This document shows positions 16,870 through 25,480 of a stretch of DNA of 64,000 nucleotides, one piece after another (within the stretch, counting starts at the first letter, position 1; the number at the start of each line of letters is the position of its first letter). A program made the translations under genes and the position numbers. The DNA comes from Acuticoccus sp051016205 (GTDB lineage: Bacteria > Pseudomonadota > Alphaproteobacteria > Rhizobiales > Amorphaceae). The DNA is taken from assembly GCA_051016205.1 (NCBI GenBank), contig CP136534.1:4774001-4838000 (forward strand), read 5' to 3'. Under the pieces are notes generated by a model. The model did not search any database. It was not told the origin of the DNA and worked only from the letters and a program-made list of their open reading frames with translations.

Positions 16870-18888
16870 GTGCAAGCCCACGCCCCAGACTCGCGCTATC
16901 CGACGCTCTTGAGCCCCATCAAGGTTGGCCCGCGCACCTTGAAGAACAGGGCCTGGATGCTCGCCCACGCGACACTTCTGGTGAAGGACCACCTCTTTAC
17001 CGACCAGCACGTGGCCTACTACGTCGCTCGCGCCAAAGGGGGTGTTGCGGCCATCACCATGGAGGCGATGGCCGTCCACCCCACCACCCAGCCCTACAAG
17101 GGCAAGGCCTTCGCGTTCGATGAGCGCATGGTGGCGCAATACAAGAAGATCGCAGGGCCCGTTCAGGCCCACGGCGCCCTTCTCCTCATGCAGCCTTGGC
17201 ACAGGGGCCGGCAGACCAATTCCGTCGCCAACGGCTTGCCTGTGTGGTCGCCCGCCGCCGTCCCCTGCGCGGTCTATCGCGAAATGCCCCACGTGATGAC
17301 GGCGGCCGACATCGACGAGATCATCGAGGGCTACCGCCTGTCGGCGCGCCACGCCAAGGCGGGCGGGCTCGATGGGGTGGAGGTGGCAGGCCTTGCCCAC
17401 GGCTACCTCCTCAACCAGTTCCTGTCGCCGGCCATCAACAACCGGAACGATGCCTATGGCGGCTCGCTGGAAAACCGCCTGCGCATTGTCGAAGAGATCC
17501 TTGTCGCCACCCGCGAAGAGGTGGGCGAGGACATGATCATCGGCCTTCGCATGAACGGCACCGACGGTCACCCCGGCGGCAACGACCCCGAAGCCTGGGC
17601 CGACATTGCCCGCCGGCTGGAGGCGACCGGCAACGTCGACTACATCTCCGTCTCCCAAGGCACCTACATCAACAGGATGCTCATTTACCCCACGAGCCCT
17701 GAAGAGCATGGCTACCAGCTTCCCGCCACCGAGAAGATCGCCGACGCCATCGACATTCCGGTGATCGCAGGCGGGCGTATCGTCACCCACCGGGAGGCGG
17801 AAACCTTCCTGTCCGAAGGCCGGTGCGAAATCATCGGCATGGCGCGCCAGTTGATTGCCGACCCCGACTGGGTGACGAAGGCGGGTGAGCCAGAGGCCGA
17901 GCCCATTCGTCCTTGTGTCGGCGCCAACTGGTGCATGTCTTCGATCTTTGCCCAGGCTGCCATCGGCTGTATCCACAACCCTGCCGCGGGCGCCGAGACC
18001 GAACTTTCCGACGATCTCCTCACCCAGGCCGACACACGCAAGCGCGTTGCCATTGTCGGTGGTGGGCCGGCAGGCCTTCGCGCGGCACTGACAGCGGCCA
18101 AGCGCGGCCACCTCGTCACCCTTTTCGAGGCCCGCGACGTTCTGGGCGGCCAGGTGCGGCTTTGGGCCGAGGCTGAATCCCGGCGAGAGTTGGTGCAGAT
18201 CGTAGACTGGCTTATCGAGCGGCTGCGCGAGACCAACGCCGAAATCCGCCTCAACACCCGCGCCGACGCCAATGCGTTGCGTGAGGCAGGTTTCGACACG
18301 GTGATTGTCGCCGCTGGCGCTCGCGGCCTCACCCACGGGTGGTCGCCGCTGCGGCCTGAGCGCTGGACCGACGGGTCGACCCTTCCCGGCACCGACCAGG
18401 CACACGTCTACTCCTACCTCGACCTCTTGCTCAAAAAGCCGCCGCTGACCGGCAGCGTCCTCGTCTACGACACCATCGGCGGGCGCCAGGGGGCCGTCAT
18501 TGCCGAGTACTGCGCGCGGCAGGGCGGGGCGGTGACGTTCGCCACACAGCTTGGGCAGCCCTCCCCCGACCTCGCTTCGAGCCGAGACTGGGGCAAGGTC
18601 CACAAGATGCTGCGCACTCTCGGCGTCACCTTCATGGCCGACATGGAACTGACCGAGGTGGGCGCGTCCGATGCCACCCTCACCGACGTCTACACAGGCG
18701 AAACCCACACCGTCGCCGCCGACACCGTCGTCATGATGATCGGCGCTGAGGCGGCGGACGAGGTGTTTCACGCCCTTGAGCCCCACCGCGCCGAGGGCCT
18801 CGACGTGCGCCTTGTGGGCGATGCCATGGCCCCCCGCCGCGTGAACGATGCAATCAAGGAAGCTGAGATTGCGGCCCGCGCCGTCTGA
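16870..18888 (+). CDS. OYE/DgcA-like FMN-FAD oxidoreductase with an incomplete Fe-S motif (copy 2)
   Basis: Flavoprotein of 672 aa with an N-terminal old-yellow-enzyme barrel and a C-terminal FAD domain (AIVGGGPAGLRAA). It lies nearer the dimethylglycine or N-methylproline demethylase branch than the dienoyl-CoA reductases, judged from the motif CVGANWC. At the Fe-S site the second cysteine of C-x2-C-x2-C is Ala, so a standard [4Fe-4S] cluster is doubtful. The GTG start at 16870 has AAGGA eight bases upstream; longer in-frame codons would run into the ATPase gene. It probably oxidises an N-methyl or related substrate brought in by the ABC importer. Confidence 0.83.
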   Translation: MQAHAPDSRYPTLLSPIKVGPRTLKNRAWMLAHATLLVKDHLFTDQHVAYYVARAKGGVAAITMEAMAVHPTTQPYKGKAFAFDERMVAQYKKIAGPVQAHGALLLMQPWHRGRQTNSVANGLPVWSPAAVPCAVYREMPHVMTAADIDEIIEGYRLSARHAKAGGLDGVEVAGLAHGYLLNQFLSPAINNRNDAYGGSLENRLRIVEEILVATREEVGEDMIIGLRMNGTDGHPGGNDPEAWADIARRLEATGNVDYISVSQGTYINRMLIYPTSPEEHGYQLPATEKIADAIDIPVIAGGRIVTHREAETFLSEGRCEIIGMARQLIADPDWVTKAGEPEAEPIRPCVGANWCMSSIFAQAAIGCIHNPAAGAETELSDDLLTQADTRKRVAIVGGGPAGLRAALTAAKRGHLVTLFEARDVLGGQVRLWAEAESRRELVQIVDWLIERLRETNAEIRLNTRADANALREAGFDTVIVAAGARGLTHGWSPLRPERWTDGSTLPGTDQAHVYSYLDLLLKKPPLTGSVLVYDTIGGRQGAVIAEYCARQGGAVTFATQLGQPSPDLASSRDWGKVHKMLRTLGVTFMADMELTEVGASDATLTDVYTGETHTVAADTVVMMIGAEAADEVFHALEPHRAEGLDVRLVGDAMAPRRVNDAIKEAEIAARAV

Positions 18889-18909
18889 TCAAGAAAGGAC
18901 CAAACCCCC

Positions 18910-19317
18910 ATGCCGATGACGCCCGAAGGTGAGGCCGAGCTCGACAAGATCCGCAAAGTGCGCGGCTACACCCTGCCACTGCACGATGCGCTGGCTGAGA
19001 CCAACCCCGAATTCCTGCGCCGCTATGGCGAGCTGGCCTCCTACACCATCTTTGGCGAGGCGGAGGGCCGGGCGCTCGACCTGAAAACCCGGTTCCTGGT
19101 GCTGGTCGGCGTCACCACCGCCGTGAAGGGCGACCGCGAGGGCGTCGAATGGGCCGCCTTCCGCGCTGTGGAGAACGGCGCCACCTGGGAAGAGGTCTAT
19201 GAGGCCGCCTTCATGGCCGCCCTTCCGGCAGGTATCCCCGCCTTCGAGGGCTTCTGCAAAGCCATGAAAGAGATGAAGGAGGGCAAGGGCTGGGTCATCA
19301 AGGACGCGCCAGAGTAA
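18910..19317 (+). CDS. Carboxymuconolactone decarboxylase/AhpD-like protein (small)
   Basis: Protein of 135 aa with the CMD-domain pattern LDLKTRFLVLVGVTTAVKGD, then AFRAVENGATWEEVYEA. The CxxC of peroxidase-type AhpD proteins is absent, so it is more likely a decarboxylase/lactonase-like or purely structural member. It sits between an OYE-type flavoprotein (22-base gap) and a GMC dehydrogenase (8-base gap) in the operon. Reaction unknown. Confidence 0.75.
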   Translation: MPMTPEGEAELDKIRKVRGYTLPLHDALAETNPEFLRRYGELASYTIFGEAEGRALDLKTRFLVLVGVTTAVKGDREGVEWAAFRAVENGATWEEVYEAAFMAALPAGIPAFEGFCKAMKEMKEGKGWVIKDAPE

Positions 19318-19325
19318 CCGCGCCT

Positions 19326-20957
19326 ATGGCCCCTTCCGGTGGAATCGATACGCGCGCCGACGTGGTGATCGTCGGCGCTGGCGCGTCGGGTGCTGCCGTT
19401 GCCTGGCGCCTGGCAGAGGCCGGCGTCACCGTCCTGGTGCTTGAGCGCGGCGGCTGGCATGAGCCAGCCGACGCCGCCTCCACCCGCGACGACTGGGAGT
19501 GGGTGCTGCAAACCCAACGCCACCCCGATCCCGCCATCCGCCGCGCCGCCGAAGACATTCCCGTCACCGCCGACGACAGCCCCATACGCCCGGCCTTTTT
19601 CTGCGGTGTGGGCGGCTCTACCCTTCGTTGGGGCGCCCATTTTCCGCGTTTCCACCCCTCCGACTTCAAGACGAAAACGCTGGACGGTGTCGGCCGTGAT
19701 TGGCCCATCGGTTATGACGATCTTGCCCCCTATTACGACCTCAACGACACCATCATGGGCGTGTCGGGCCTTGCGGGCGATCCTGCCAACCCACCCCGTG
19801 TCGCACGCCCCATGGGGCCGTTCCCCCTGTCAGCCGGTATGGAGCGCCTCGCCGCGGCCTTCGACAGGCTGGGGTGGCACTGGTGGCCCGCCGACGGCGC
19901 CGTCAACAGGGATGCCGACCCTCTGACGGGCCGCGGTGCCTGCAACAATTGCGGCCCCTGCGGTCTCGGCTGCCCGCAAAAGGCGCGCGCCTCCACCGAC
20001 ATCACCTACTGGCCGCGCGCGCTCCAAAAAGGCGCCCGCCTCATCACAGGCGCCATGGTGCAGCGCATTGTATGCGACCGCGATGGCCGTGCCACCGCCG
20101 TCGACTGGCAAGATGGCGAGGGCGGCCAACACTGCACCCCATGTGACACCGTTGTGCTTGCCGCCAACGGTATGGGCACGCCGCGGCTGATGCTCGCCTC
20201 CGCCTGTCCCGCCCACCCTGACGGCATCGCCAACGCGAATGACAGCGTCGGCAGGCACCTGATGCACCACCCCACAGCCATTGTCGCCGGCCTTTTTGCC
20301 GAGCCGACGGGTTTGCCCAAAGGCCCCTTCGCCTGCGCCCTTTATAGCCAGGAGTTTTATGAGACCGACCCCGCCCGCGGCGCCTCCCGCGGCTACCAGA
20401 TGCAAGGGTTACGGCCCCAAGGCCCCCTTGCAACAGCCCTTGGCGGCTATGCCAAGCGCCTGCCCTGGGGCGTGGACCATCACGCCGCGTTCGAGCGCAC
20501 GTTCAGCCACGACGTGAGCCTCACCGTCACAGTGGAAGACCTGCCGCGGCCTGAAAATCGCGTCACGCTCGACCCCGCGTGGAGGGACGCTGCAGGGGTC
20601 CCCGCCGCCCGCCTCGCCTACATCGTGGGCAAGAATGAGCGCACACTCCTCCACCACGGCATTTCGCGCGCGCGCCAAGCCCTCCTGGAAGCCGGCGCGG
20701 TGGAGATTGCCGTCACGCCCCTGTCCCGCCAGGCAGGCTTCCACTTCCTCGGCACCGCCGCCATGGGCGAGGACGAGGCTGCCGTCACAGACCCGAAAGG
20801 CAACGTCAGGGGTTGCCCGGGGCTTGTGGTGGTGGACGGGGCGCTGTTCCCGAGCGCCGGCGGGGTGAACCCGACGCCCACCCTTCAGGCCAACGCCCTT
20901 CGCATTGCCGACCACCTCCTCAAGCGCCAGTGCGCACCGCTAGAGATTGCCGCATGA
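19326..20957 (+). CDS. GMC-family FAD dehydrogenase, large subunit (copy 1)
   Basis: FAD-dependent dehydrogenase of 543 aa of the glucose-methanol-choline superfamily, gluconate-2-dehydrogenase-like. The FAD motif is VVIVGAGASGAAVAWRLAEA, and the C-terminal catalytic region reads GFHFLGTAAMG, then GGVNPTPTLQA. A cysteine cluster CNNCGPCGLGCP (C-x2-C-x2-C-x3-C-P) near residue 205 has ferredoxin-like spacing. The next gene encodes a subunit-3-like protein and overlaps it (ATGA), so the active enzyme is probably a heterodimer. No signal peptide is evident. Substrate unknown; an alcohol or polyol is expected. Confidence 0.85.
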   Translation: MAPSGGIDTRADVVIVGAGASGAAVAWRLAEAGVTVLVLERGGWHEPADAASTRDDWEWVLQTQRHPDPAIRRAAEDIPVTADDSPIRPAFFCGVGGSTLRWGAHFPRFHPSDFKTKTLDGVGRDWPIGYDDLAPYYDLNDTIMGVSGLAGDPANPPRVARPMGPFPLSAGMERLAAAFDRLGWHWWPADGAVNRDADPLTGRGACNNCGPCGLGCPQKARASTDITYWPRALQKGARLITGAMVQRIVCDRDGRATAVDWQDGEGGQHCTPCDTVVLAANGMGTPRLMLASACPAHPDGIANANDSVGRHLMHHPTAIVAGLFAEPTGLPKGPFACALYSQEFYETDPARGASRGYQMQGLRPQGPLATALGGYAKRLPWGVDHHAAFERTFSHDVSLTVTVEDLPRPENRVTLDPAWRDAAGVPAARLAYIVGKNERTLLHHGISRARQALLEAGAVEIAVTPLSRQAGFHFLGTAAMGEDEAAVTDPKGNVRGCPGLVVVDGALFPSAGGVNPTPTLQANALRIADHLLKRQCAPLEIAA

Positions 20958-21385
20958 TCGACCGTCTCGCTGTGGTCCTCGACCGCCTGATCCCAGGCGA
21001 TCCCGCGCGAGGCTGGCCACGCCCCAGCGCCATCGGTCTTGCCGCAAAGACACGTGCTCTTGCCGAAGGCCGCGGCGAACCGGCCCTCCTGGATGAGATC
21101 GCAGCGCGGCTCCCAGACGGTTTTGAAAGCGCCGCAGAGGTGGACCAGGTGGCTGCCCTGTCACACCTTGAGGCGGAGGATCGGGACGCCTTCGGCCGCC
21201 TCATCCACTACGCCTATGGCGCCTACTACATCGACCCTGACGTGCGCCGTACCGTGGAAACGTGCACGGGCTATCCGGCGCGACCACCTCAGCCAAAGGG
21301 CTACGACCTCCCGCCATTCGACGAAACACTGCTTGAGACCGTAAAGAAGCGGCCGCCGTTCTGGCGCCCCGTTCCCAAACGGTGA
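20954..21385 (+). CDS. Gluconate 2-dehydrogenase subunit 3-like small subunit
   Basis: Protein of 143 aa resembling the small subunit of three-component GMC dehydrogenases. The typical core AYGAYYIDPDVRRTVE followed by GYPARPPQPKGYDLPP is visible. It overlaps the large-subunit stop by four bases and the transporter start by four bases. No Tat or Sec signal is seen, unlike periplasmic gluconate dehydrogenase small subunits, so this complex may be cytoplasmic. Confidence 0.7.
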   Translation: MIDRLAVVLDRLIPGDPARGWPRPSAIGLAAKTRALAEGRGEPALLDEIAARLPDGFESAAEVDQVAALSHLEAEDRDAFGRLIHYAYGAYYIDPDVRRTVETCTGYPARPPQPKGYDLPPFDETLLETVKKRPPFWRPVPKR

Positions 21386-22320
21386 ACGAACCTCAGACGG
21401 CCGCCTCCGAGGAGACCACCGCCGCCACCCCGCACCGCGACACCGCCCGCGCCCATGCCTTCGGCGTTGCCGCCATGCTCGGCACCACGATGGTGGTTCC
21501 GTTGATGGGGATGTCAGTCAAACTCCTTGCAGATCAGGGGCTTGGGGCCATCTCGACCATGGCATTGCGTTCGGTCGGCGTGCTGGCGCTTTTTCTGCCG
21601 CTCCTGTTCTGGCGCAGCAACCGGAGGGCCATCGTGGAGGCGGACAAGCCCGCCCACTTCTGGCACGCGGTCTTCGGCTTGTCGTCCATGGCCTGCTTCT
21701 ACTACGGGCTTGCTTTTCTCCCCCTTGTGGTGGTCACCTCCATCAACTTCACGACGCCCATCTTCGTGATGCTCCTTGCGATCCCCTTCCTGTCGGAGCG
21801 GCCTGACATGAAGGCTTTCGGGGCGGCGGGCATCGGCTTCTTCGGCACAGTCTTGGCCTTGGGGCCGATGGCGACGACGGTCAGCAAGGCGGCGGTGGTG
21901 GTGCTCCTCGGCGCATTCCTCACCGCGTGCATGATCCTCGCGATCCGCAAGATGCCCGCCAAAAGCACCCACTTCGCCGTCTTGTTCTACTACGCAGCGC
22001 TGGGGACGGTGGTGTTCGGCGCCCTCGGCCTCATCACAGCCTCGCCTGAGGAGTGGGCGACACTACGGCACCCCTACACCTGGGCGCTGCTGGCGATGAT
22101 CTCAGCGTTCGCGTGCCTCCTCCAGTTTCTTCTGACCATTGCGTATCGGCTGGCCATGTCCTCCAGCATTGCCGCGCTCGATTATCTGCGGCTCATATGG
22201 GCGGGGGGCATCGGTTGGATCATCTTCGGGGAGTGGCCAACGCCCATCGCCATGGTCGGCATGGTCCTCATCATGGCAAGCGGCGTGTGGCTCATCCTCC
22301 ATCAGAAGCGGAAGCGGTGA
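21382..22320 (+). CDS. DMT-superfamily (EamA) transporter
   Basis: Integral membrane protein of 312 aa with about ten hydrophobic segments in two EamA halves (roughly 20-150 and 165-305). Start is a GTG overlapping the preceding TGA. It is the last gene of the rightward operon and could export a product or take up an intermediate. Its 3' end overlaps the convergent alpha/beta-hydrolase gene by 29 bases, so no terminator separates the two transcripts. Confidence 0.87.
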   Translation: MNEPQTAASEETTAATPHRDTARAHAFGVAAMLGTTMVVPLMGMSVKLLADQGLGAISTMALRSVGVLALFLPLLFWRSNRRAIVEADKPAHFWHAVFGLSSMACFYYGLAFLPLVVVTSINFTTPIFVMLLAIPFLSERPDMKAFGAAGIGFFGTVLALGPMATTVSKAAVVVLLGAFLTACMILAIRKMPAKSTHFAVLFYYAALGTVVFGALGLITASPEEWATLRHPYTWALLAMISAFACLLQFLLTIAYRLAMSSSIAALDYLRLIWAGGIGWIIFGEWPTPIAMVGMVLIMASGVWLILHQKRKR

Positions 22321-23143
22321 GGAAGGCATCGATCCGTCGCGCCGTCTCGTCAGCGTCCTGCGGCGTTGCCGTGCCAGGGAGTTCTGCCACCTCCGCATCG
22401 GGTTTGACGGCCGCCATGTCCGGCAGCATCTGAAAAATCATGTCGGTGCGCTGGGCGCAGATCAGCGTCTTGTGCGCGACGCCCGGCAGGTTCGCCCGCA
22501 TGTCGTAGCGGAAGGCGGCGCGGTAGGAGCGGTGATACGTCTCCAACCCCTTCAAGATCTCCACGTGGAGGGCGTGAAGGTCCTCTGCGGAGGGAAGGTC
22601 GAGGGGAACGCGCCGCTCACTGCGCTTCTCGAACCAGGGAAACCAGATCCACTGATCGCGCGCAAAATGCCAGGACCACATGAGGTGCGTGCCGATCTGA
22701 TCGGGCGCCACCTCTGGCGCATAGGTGGCAAGGATTTCCGCCCGTCGATCAGCGCTATAGACACCAAACCCATCGAGCACGATGCGCCGGACACGGTCAG
22801 AGTGGCTGAGCGCGATGGAGGTGGCAAGGCGCGCGCCTGTGTGGGTGCCGTAAAGGTCGAACGGGGTGTCGGCCAGGCTCTCGTCAAGACCTTGGAGGAT
22901 GGCATCGGCCAGCCCATCGATCTCCGGCACCTCTTCGGGCAAAGGGTCGCTGTCACCGTTGCCGGGACAGTCGGGGGCGAGCACCAGGCGACCCGTCCCA
23001 AGCCGCTCGATCAACCCGCCGAGTTGGCGGGAGGACCCCGGCGAGGGGTGCAACATCACCAGCGGCGTTGCAGCCCCCTCAACCCCTGCGGTGCGCAGGT
23101 GAAGCTGACCGTGGGCAACGTCCACAAAGCGGCGCTTGATCAT
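22292..23143 (-). CDS. Alpha/beta-hydrolase-fold protein with His at the nucleophile position (copy 1)
   Basis: Protein of 283 aa with the alpha/beta-hydrolase fold: oxyanion segment MLHPSPGSSRQL, strand APDCPGNGDS, and the elbow DLYGTHTGARL. At the elbow the usual G-x-S-x-G reads G-T-H-T-G, so Ser is replaced by His. The C-terminal catalytic His region reads GTATPQDAD and has no His either. Paralogue of 47600-48445. Its start overlaps the amidase stop. It may be a non-hydrolytic member such as a lyase, or a binding protein. Confidence 0.8.
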   Translation of the reverse strand: MIKRRFVDVAHGQLHLRTAGVEGAATPLVMLHPSPGSSRQLGGLIERLGTGRLVLAPDCPGNGDSDPLPEEVPEIDGLADAILQGLDESLADTPFDLYGTHTGARLATSIALSHSDRVRRIVLDGFGVYSADRRAEILATYAPEVAPDQIGTHLMWSWHFARDQWIWFPWFEKRSERRVPLDLPSAEDLHALHVEILKGLETYHRSYRAAFRYDMRANLPGVAHKTLICAQRTDMIFQMLPDMAAVKPDAEVAELPGTATPQDADETARRIDAFLTASASDGG

Positions 23144-24627
23144 GATGGGTCTCCAAAACCTCTTGGACGCGGGGGCGGGCCGCCCAGTTGAGCCTCCAGC
23201 CGCGCCGCCGTCGCAAGGAGGACTCCCTCCCCGCCAGGCCGCGCGGAGAGCTGCACCCCAAGGGGCATCCCCGAGGCCGACAGGGCCACGGGCAGCACGA
23301 TGGACGGCGCCCCCACAATGTTGGCAGGGCAGTAGACCAAAGGTGCATCAAGGAAGGCGAAGGGCGACACATCCGCCTGTAGAGGTGCTTCCCCAAGCCC
23401 GCCGACAGTCATGAGGACGGGTGTGGATGCGGTCGCATCATGCCAAGCCGCCCGCAACGCCGCCGGCGAAGCCTCGGCCGCGGCACGCACCTCGTCAGGC
23501 ACGAAGGCGCCCATGGAAAGGCGCACGCGGGTGTGGGAGGACAGCCGCTCCCCTTCCGTTGCCAGTCTTTCGGCGTGCAGGGCATGGGCATCGGGCATCA
23601 TCAGCGCGCAGAACACCGCCGTGAACGCCTGCGATCCCGGAAGATCCACCGACCGCACCTCAATGCCTGCCGCTTTGAAGGCCCTTGCCGCCACCAACAA
23701 AGCGCCGGCCGCCTCGGGCGAAATGCCCGCACAGTCCGTCCCATGGCCCGTGGGCACACCCACCGTTACGGCAGGTGGGGACGGCGTCGTGTTGCAAAGG
23801 GCGGCGAAGGCGAGCGCACAATCCTCGACCGTGAGCGCCAGTGGCCCCGCAGTATCAAGGGATGGAGCGAGCGGAAACAGACCCTCCCGGGGCAGCGCAT
23901 CGTGGGTTGGCTTGAAGCCCGTCGTGCCCGTCATTGCCGCGGGAAGGCGGATGGAGCCGCCCGTGTCGCTGCCGAAGGCAAGGGGCACCAGGCCCGCAGC
24001 AATGGCCGCACCGCCGCCTGATGTGGAGGCCCCGGCATAGGCCCCACGCCGCCAGGGATTGTCGGCAGGACCGAACCCGCCGTCATGGGAGGGGCCGCCG
24101 AGGCACATCTCCGTGGTGTCGAGCTTTCCCACCATCACCGCCCCCGCCTTGCGTAGGCCCGTGACCAAAGCGGCATCCTCAGTGGGGACGCGGTGGGCAA
24201 AGAGCTGCGAGCCGACGGTGGTGACGATCCCCTTGGTGTCGAACGCATCCTTGATCCCAAACGGGATGCCGTGGAGCGGGCCGCGCCTGATGCCGCGCGC
24301 CATCTCCTCCCCCGCCTCGTCGGCAGCCTCCCTTGCGGTCGGTGCCAGCACCCGCAGGAATGCCGACAGATCGCAGAACCGCTCGATCCGCTCCAAGCAG
24401 CGCTCCAAGAGCGCGCGCGGCGTGGTCTCACCCCGGTCGAGTGCCTGGCGCATGGCCGTCACGGTTGGCAGGTGCGCGGGCTCTTCGGTTTGGCGCGGGC
24501 GCACCGGCGCTGCGGCGTTGGCGTCGAGGGGATCGGTGGCGGGGATGGCAAACGGCTCACCGACCGCGCGCAGCTGTTTGCGAAGGCGCGACCCTGCCGC
24601 CTCGATGGCCGCCTTTTCCTCGCTCAT
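23140..24627 (-). CDS. Amidase-signature-family amidase
   Basis: Protein of 495 aa with all three catalytic residues of the amidase signature family: Lys in GIPFGIKDAFDT, the cis-Ser in ASTSGGGAA, and the nucleophile Ser in GSDTGGSIRLP. It would hydrolyse an amide to acid plus ammonia or amine. I start at the ATG at 24627, where the family N-terminus begins. It is coupled to the hydrolase-like gene and divergent from the acetoacetate-decarboxylase-like gene across 71 bases. Catabolic context argues against a role as GatA. Confidence 0.88.
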   Translation of the reverse strand: MSEEKAAIEAAGSRLRKQLRAVGEPFAIPATDPLDANAAAPVRPRQTEEPAHLPTVTAMRQALDRGETTPRALLERCLERIERFCDLSAFLRVLAPTAREAADEAGEEMARGIRRGPLHGIPFGIKDAFDTKGIVTTVGSQLFAHRVPTEDAALVTGLRKAGAVMVGKLDTTEMCLGGPSHDGGFGPADNPWRRGAYAGASTSGGGAAIAAGLVPLAFGSDTGGSIRLPAAMTGTTGFKPTHDALPREGLFPLAPSLDTAGPLALTVEDCALAFAALCNTTPSPPAVTVGVPTGHGTDCAGISPEAAGALLVAARAFKAAGIEVRSVDLPGSQAFTAVFCALMMPDAHALHAERLATEGERLSSHTRVRLSMGAFVPDEVRAAAEASPAALRAAWHDATASTPVLMTVGGLGEAPLQADVSPFAFLDAPLVYCPANIVGAPSIVLPVALSASGMPLGVQLSARPGGEGVLLATAARLEAQLGGPPPRPRGFGDPS

Positions 24628-24698
24628 GACACCCGCCGGGCGTTGCTGGCGGCCCTTGCGTGTGCCAGCATTCCGCCTCCCGCACAAAGGAGGCTTGT

Positions 24699-25469
24699 GT
24701 GAAAGGTTTCAGCGCGCCGCTTTCCCCCGATGGCGGCGCGGCGACCTATGGGCCGCCGCCCTGGCGCTTTTGCGGCCGCTCCCTCACCGTCCTTGCCGAA
24801 TGCAACGTTGGGGCCATCGCCGCGCTGACCCCCGACCCGTTGAAGCCAGCCGGCGCACCTGTGGTGCGCTTTTCCATCCACGATCTCATCTGCGATCTCG
24901 GTTTCGGCTGGAACTTCGCCCAGCGTCACCCCGAGCGCTCCCAGTTCCGCGAGGCGGTCATCGGCCTTGCCGTCACCGACGGCGCGCAGAATGGCTTCTG
25001 GGACCCGTTCTTGTGGTGCGATGGTGAGGCAGAGATTGCTGTCGGGCGTGAACTCTACGGCTGGCCCCAGCGCGAAGCGCGCCTGTCCATGACGCGCCCG
25101 CACACCCAACGCGGCTGGCAGCCTGGCGACACGGCCGTCGGAAAGGTCACCCGCTTCCACGAACCCGTACTTGAATTGTCCGTGGAGGTGGGGCGACAGG
25201 GCGACCTTGGGATCCACCTTCCCGCCTGGGTCACCTTCTTCACAGAGCGTGTCCTGCCCGACCCCACCGATGGCAGCATCGTGCGCGAGCTCTTCGCCTC
25301 CGACATGGAGGACGGGCATGCCGCGGACATCTTCAGCGGTTCCGCCAGTCTGGCTCTCCACGCGCCTGAGCTGGCGCCCCTTGCGCCCAGCCGCATCCTC
25401 GGCGGGCGGGTGAACACCATCAGCTGGACGAAGAACCGCTCGCGCCTGGTGCGCCGGCGGGTGGACTGA
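24699..25469 (+). CDS. Acetoacetate decarboxylase-superfamily protein lacking the Schiff-base lysine
   Basis: Protein of 256 aa of the acetoacetate decarboxylase-like superfamily, recognised from FWDPFLWCDGEAEIAVGREL followed by YGWPQREARL. In true decarboxylases the lysine pair follows GYPKK at this place; here it is QR, so Schiff-base decarboxylation is unlikely and another aldol or hydrolytic reaction is possible. The GTG start has a near-perfect AAAGGAGG six bases upstream. CACAA and TTGTG flank that site and could fold over it weakly. Convergent with the GMC gene 11 bases away. Confidence 0.78.
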   Translation: MKGFSAPLSPDGGAATYGPPPWRFCGRSLTVLAECNVGAIAALTPDPLKPAGAPVVRFSIHDLICDLGFGWNFAQRHPERSQFREAVIGLAVTDGAQNGFWDPFLWCDGEAEIAVGRELYGWPQREARLSMTRPHTQRGWQPGDTAVGKVTRFHEPVLELSVEVGRQGDLGIHLPAWVTFFTERVLPDPTDGSIVRELFASDMEDGHAADIFSGSASLALHAPELAPLAPSRILGGRVNTISWTKNRSRLVRRRVD

Positions 25470-25480
25470 CGCCATCGCCC

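Noticed and set aside
16855..18786. 643-codon minus-strand open frame
   Set aside because: Antisense to the OYE-type gene 16870-18888 whose FMN and FAD motifs are clear.
18910..19317. AhpD-type alkylhydroperoxidase
   Set aside because: The CxxC redox pair that defines peroxidase-type AhpD is absent.
23144..24627. Amidase considered as GatA of the tRNA amidotransferase
   Set aside because: No gatB or gatC nearby, coupling is to a hydrolase-fold gene, and the N-terminus lacks the usual GatA pattern; a catabolic amidase fits better.
24681..24701. CACAA/TTGTG hairpin over the ribosome site of the acetoacetate-decarboxylase-like gene as a riboswitch
   Set aside because: Only a five-base stem with a seven-base loop; too weak for more than a passing mention.
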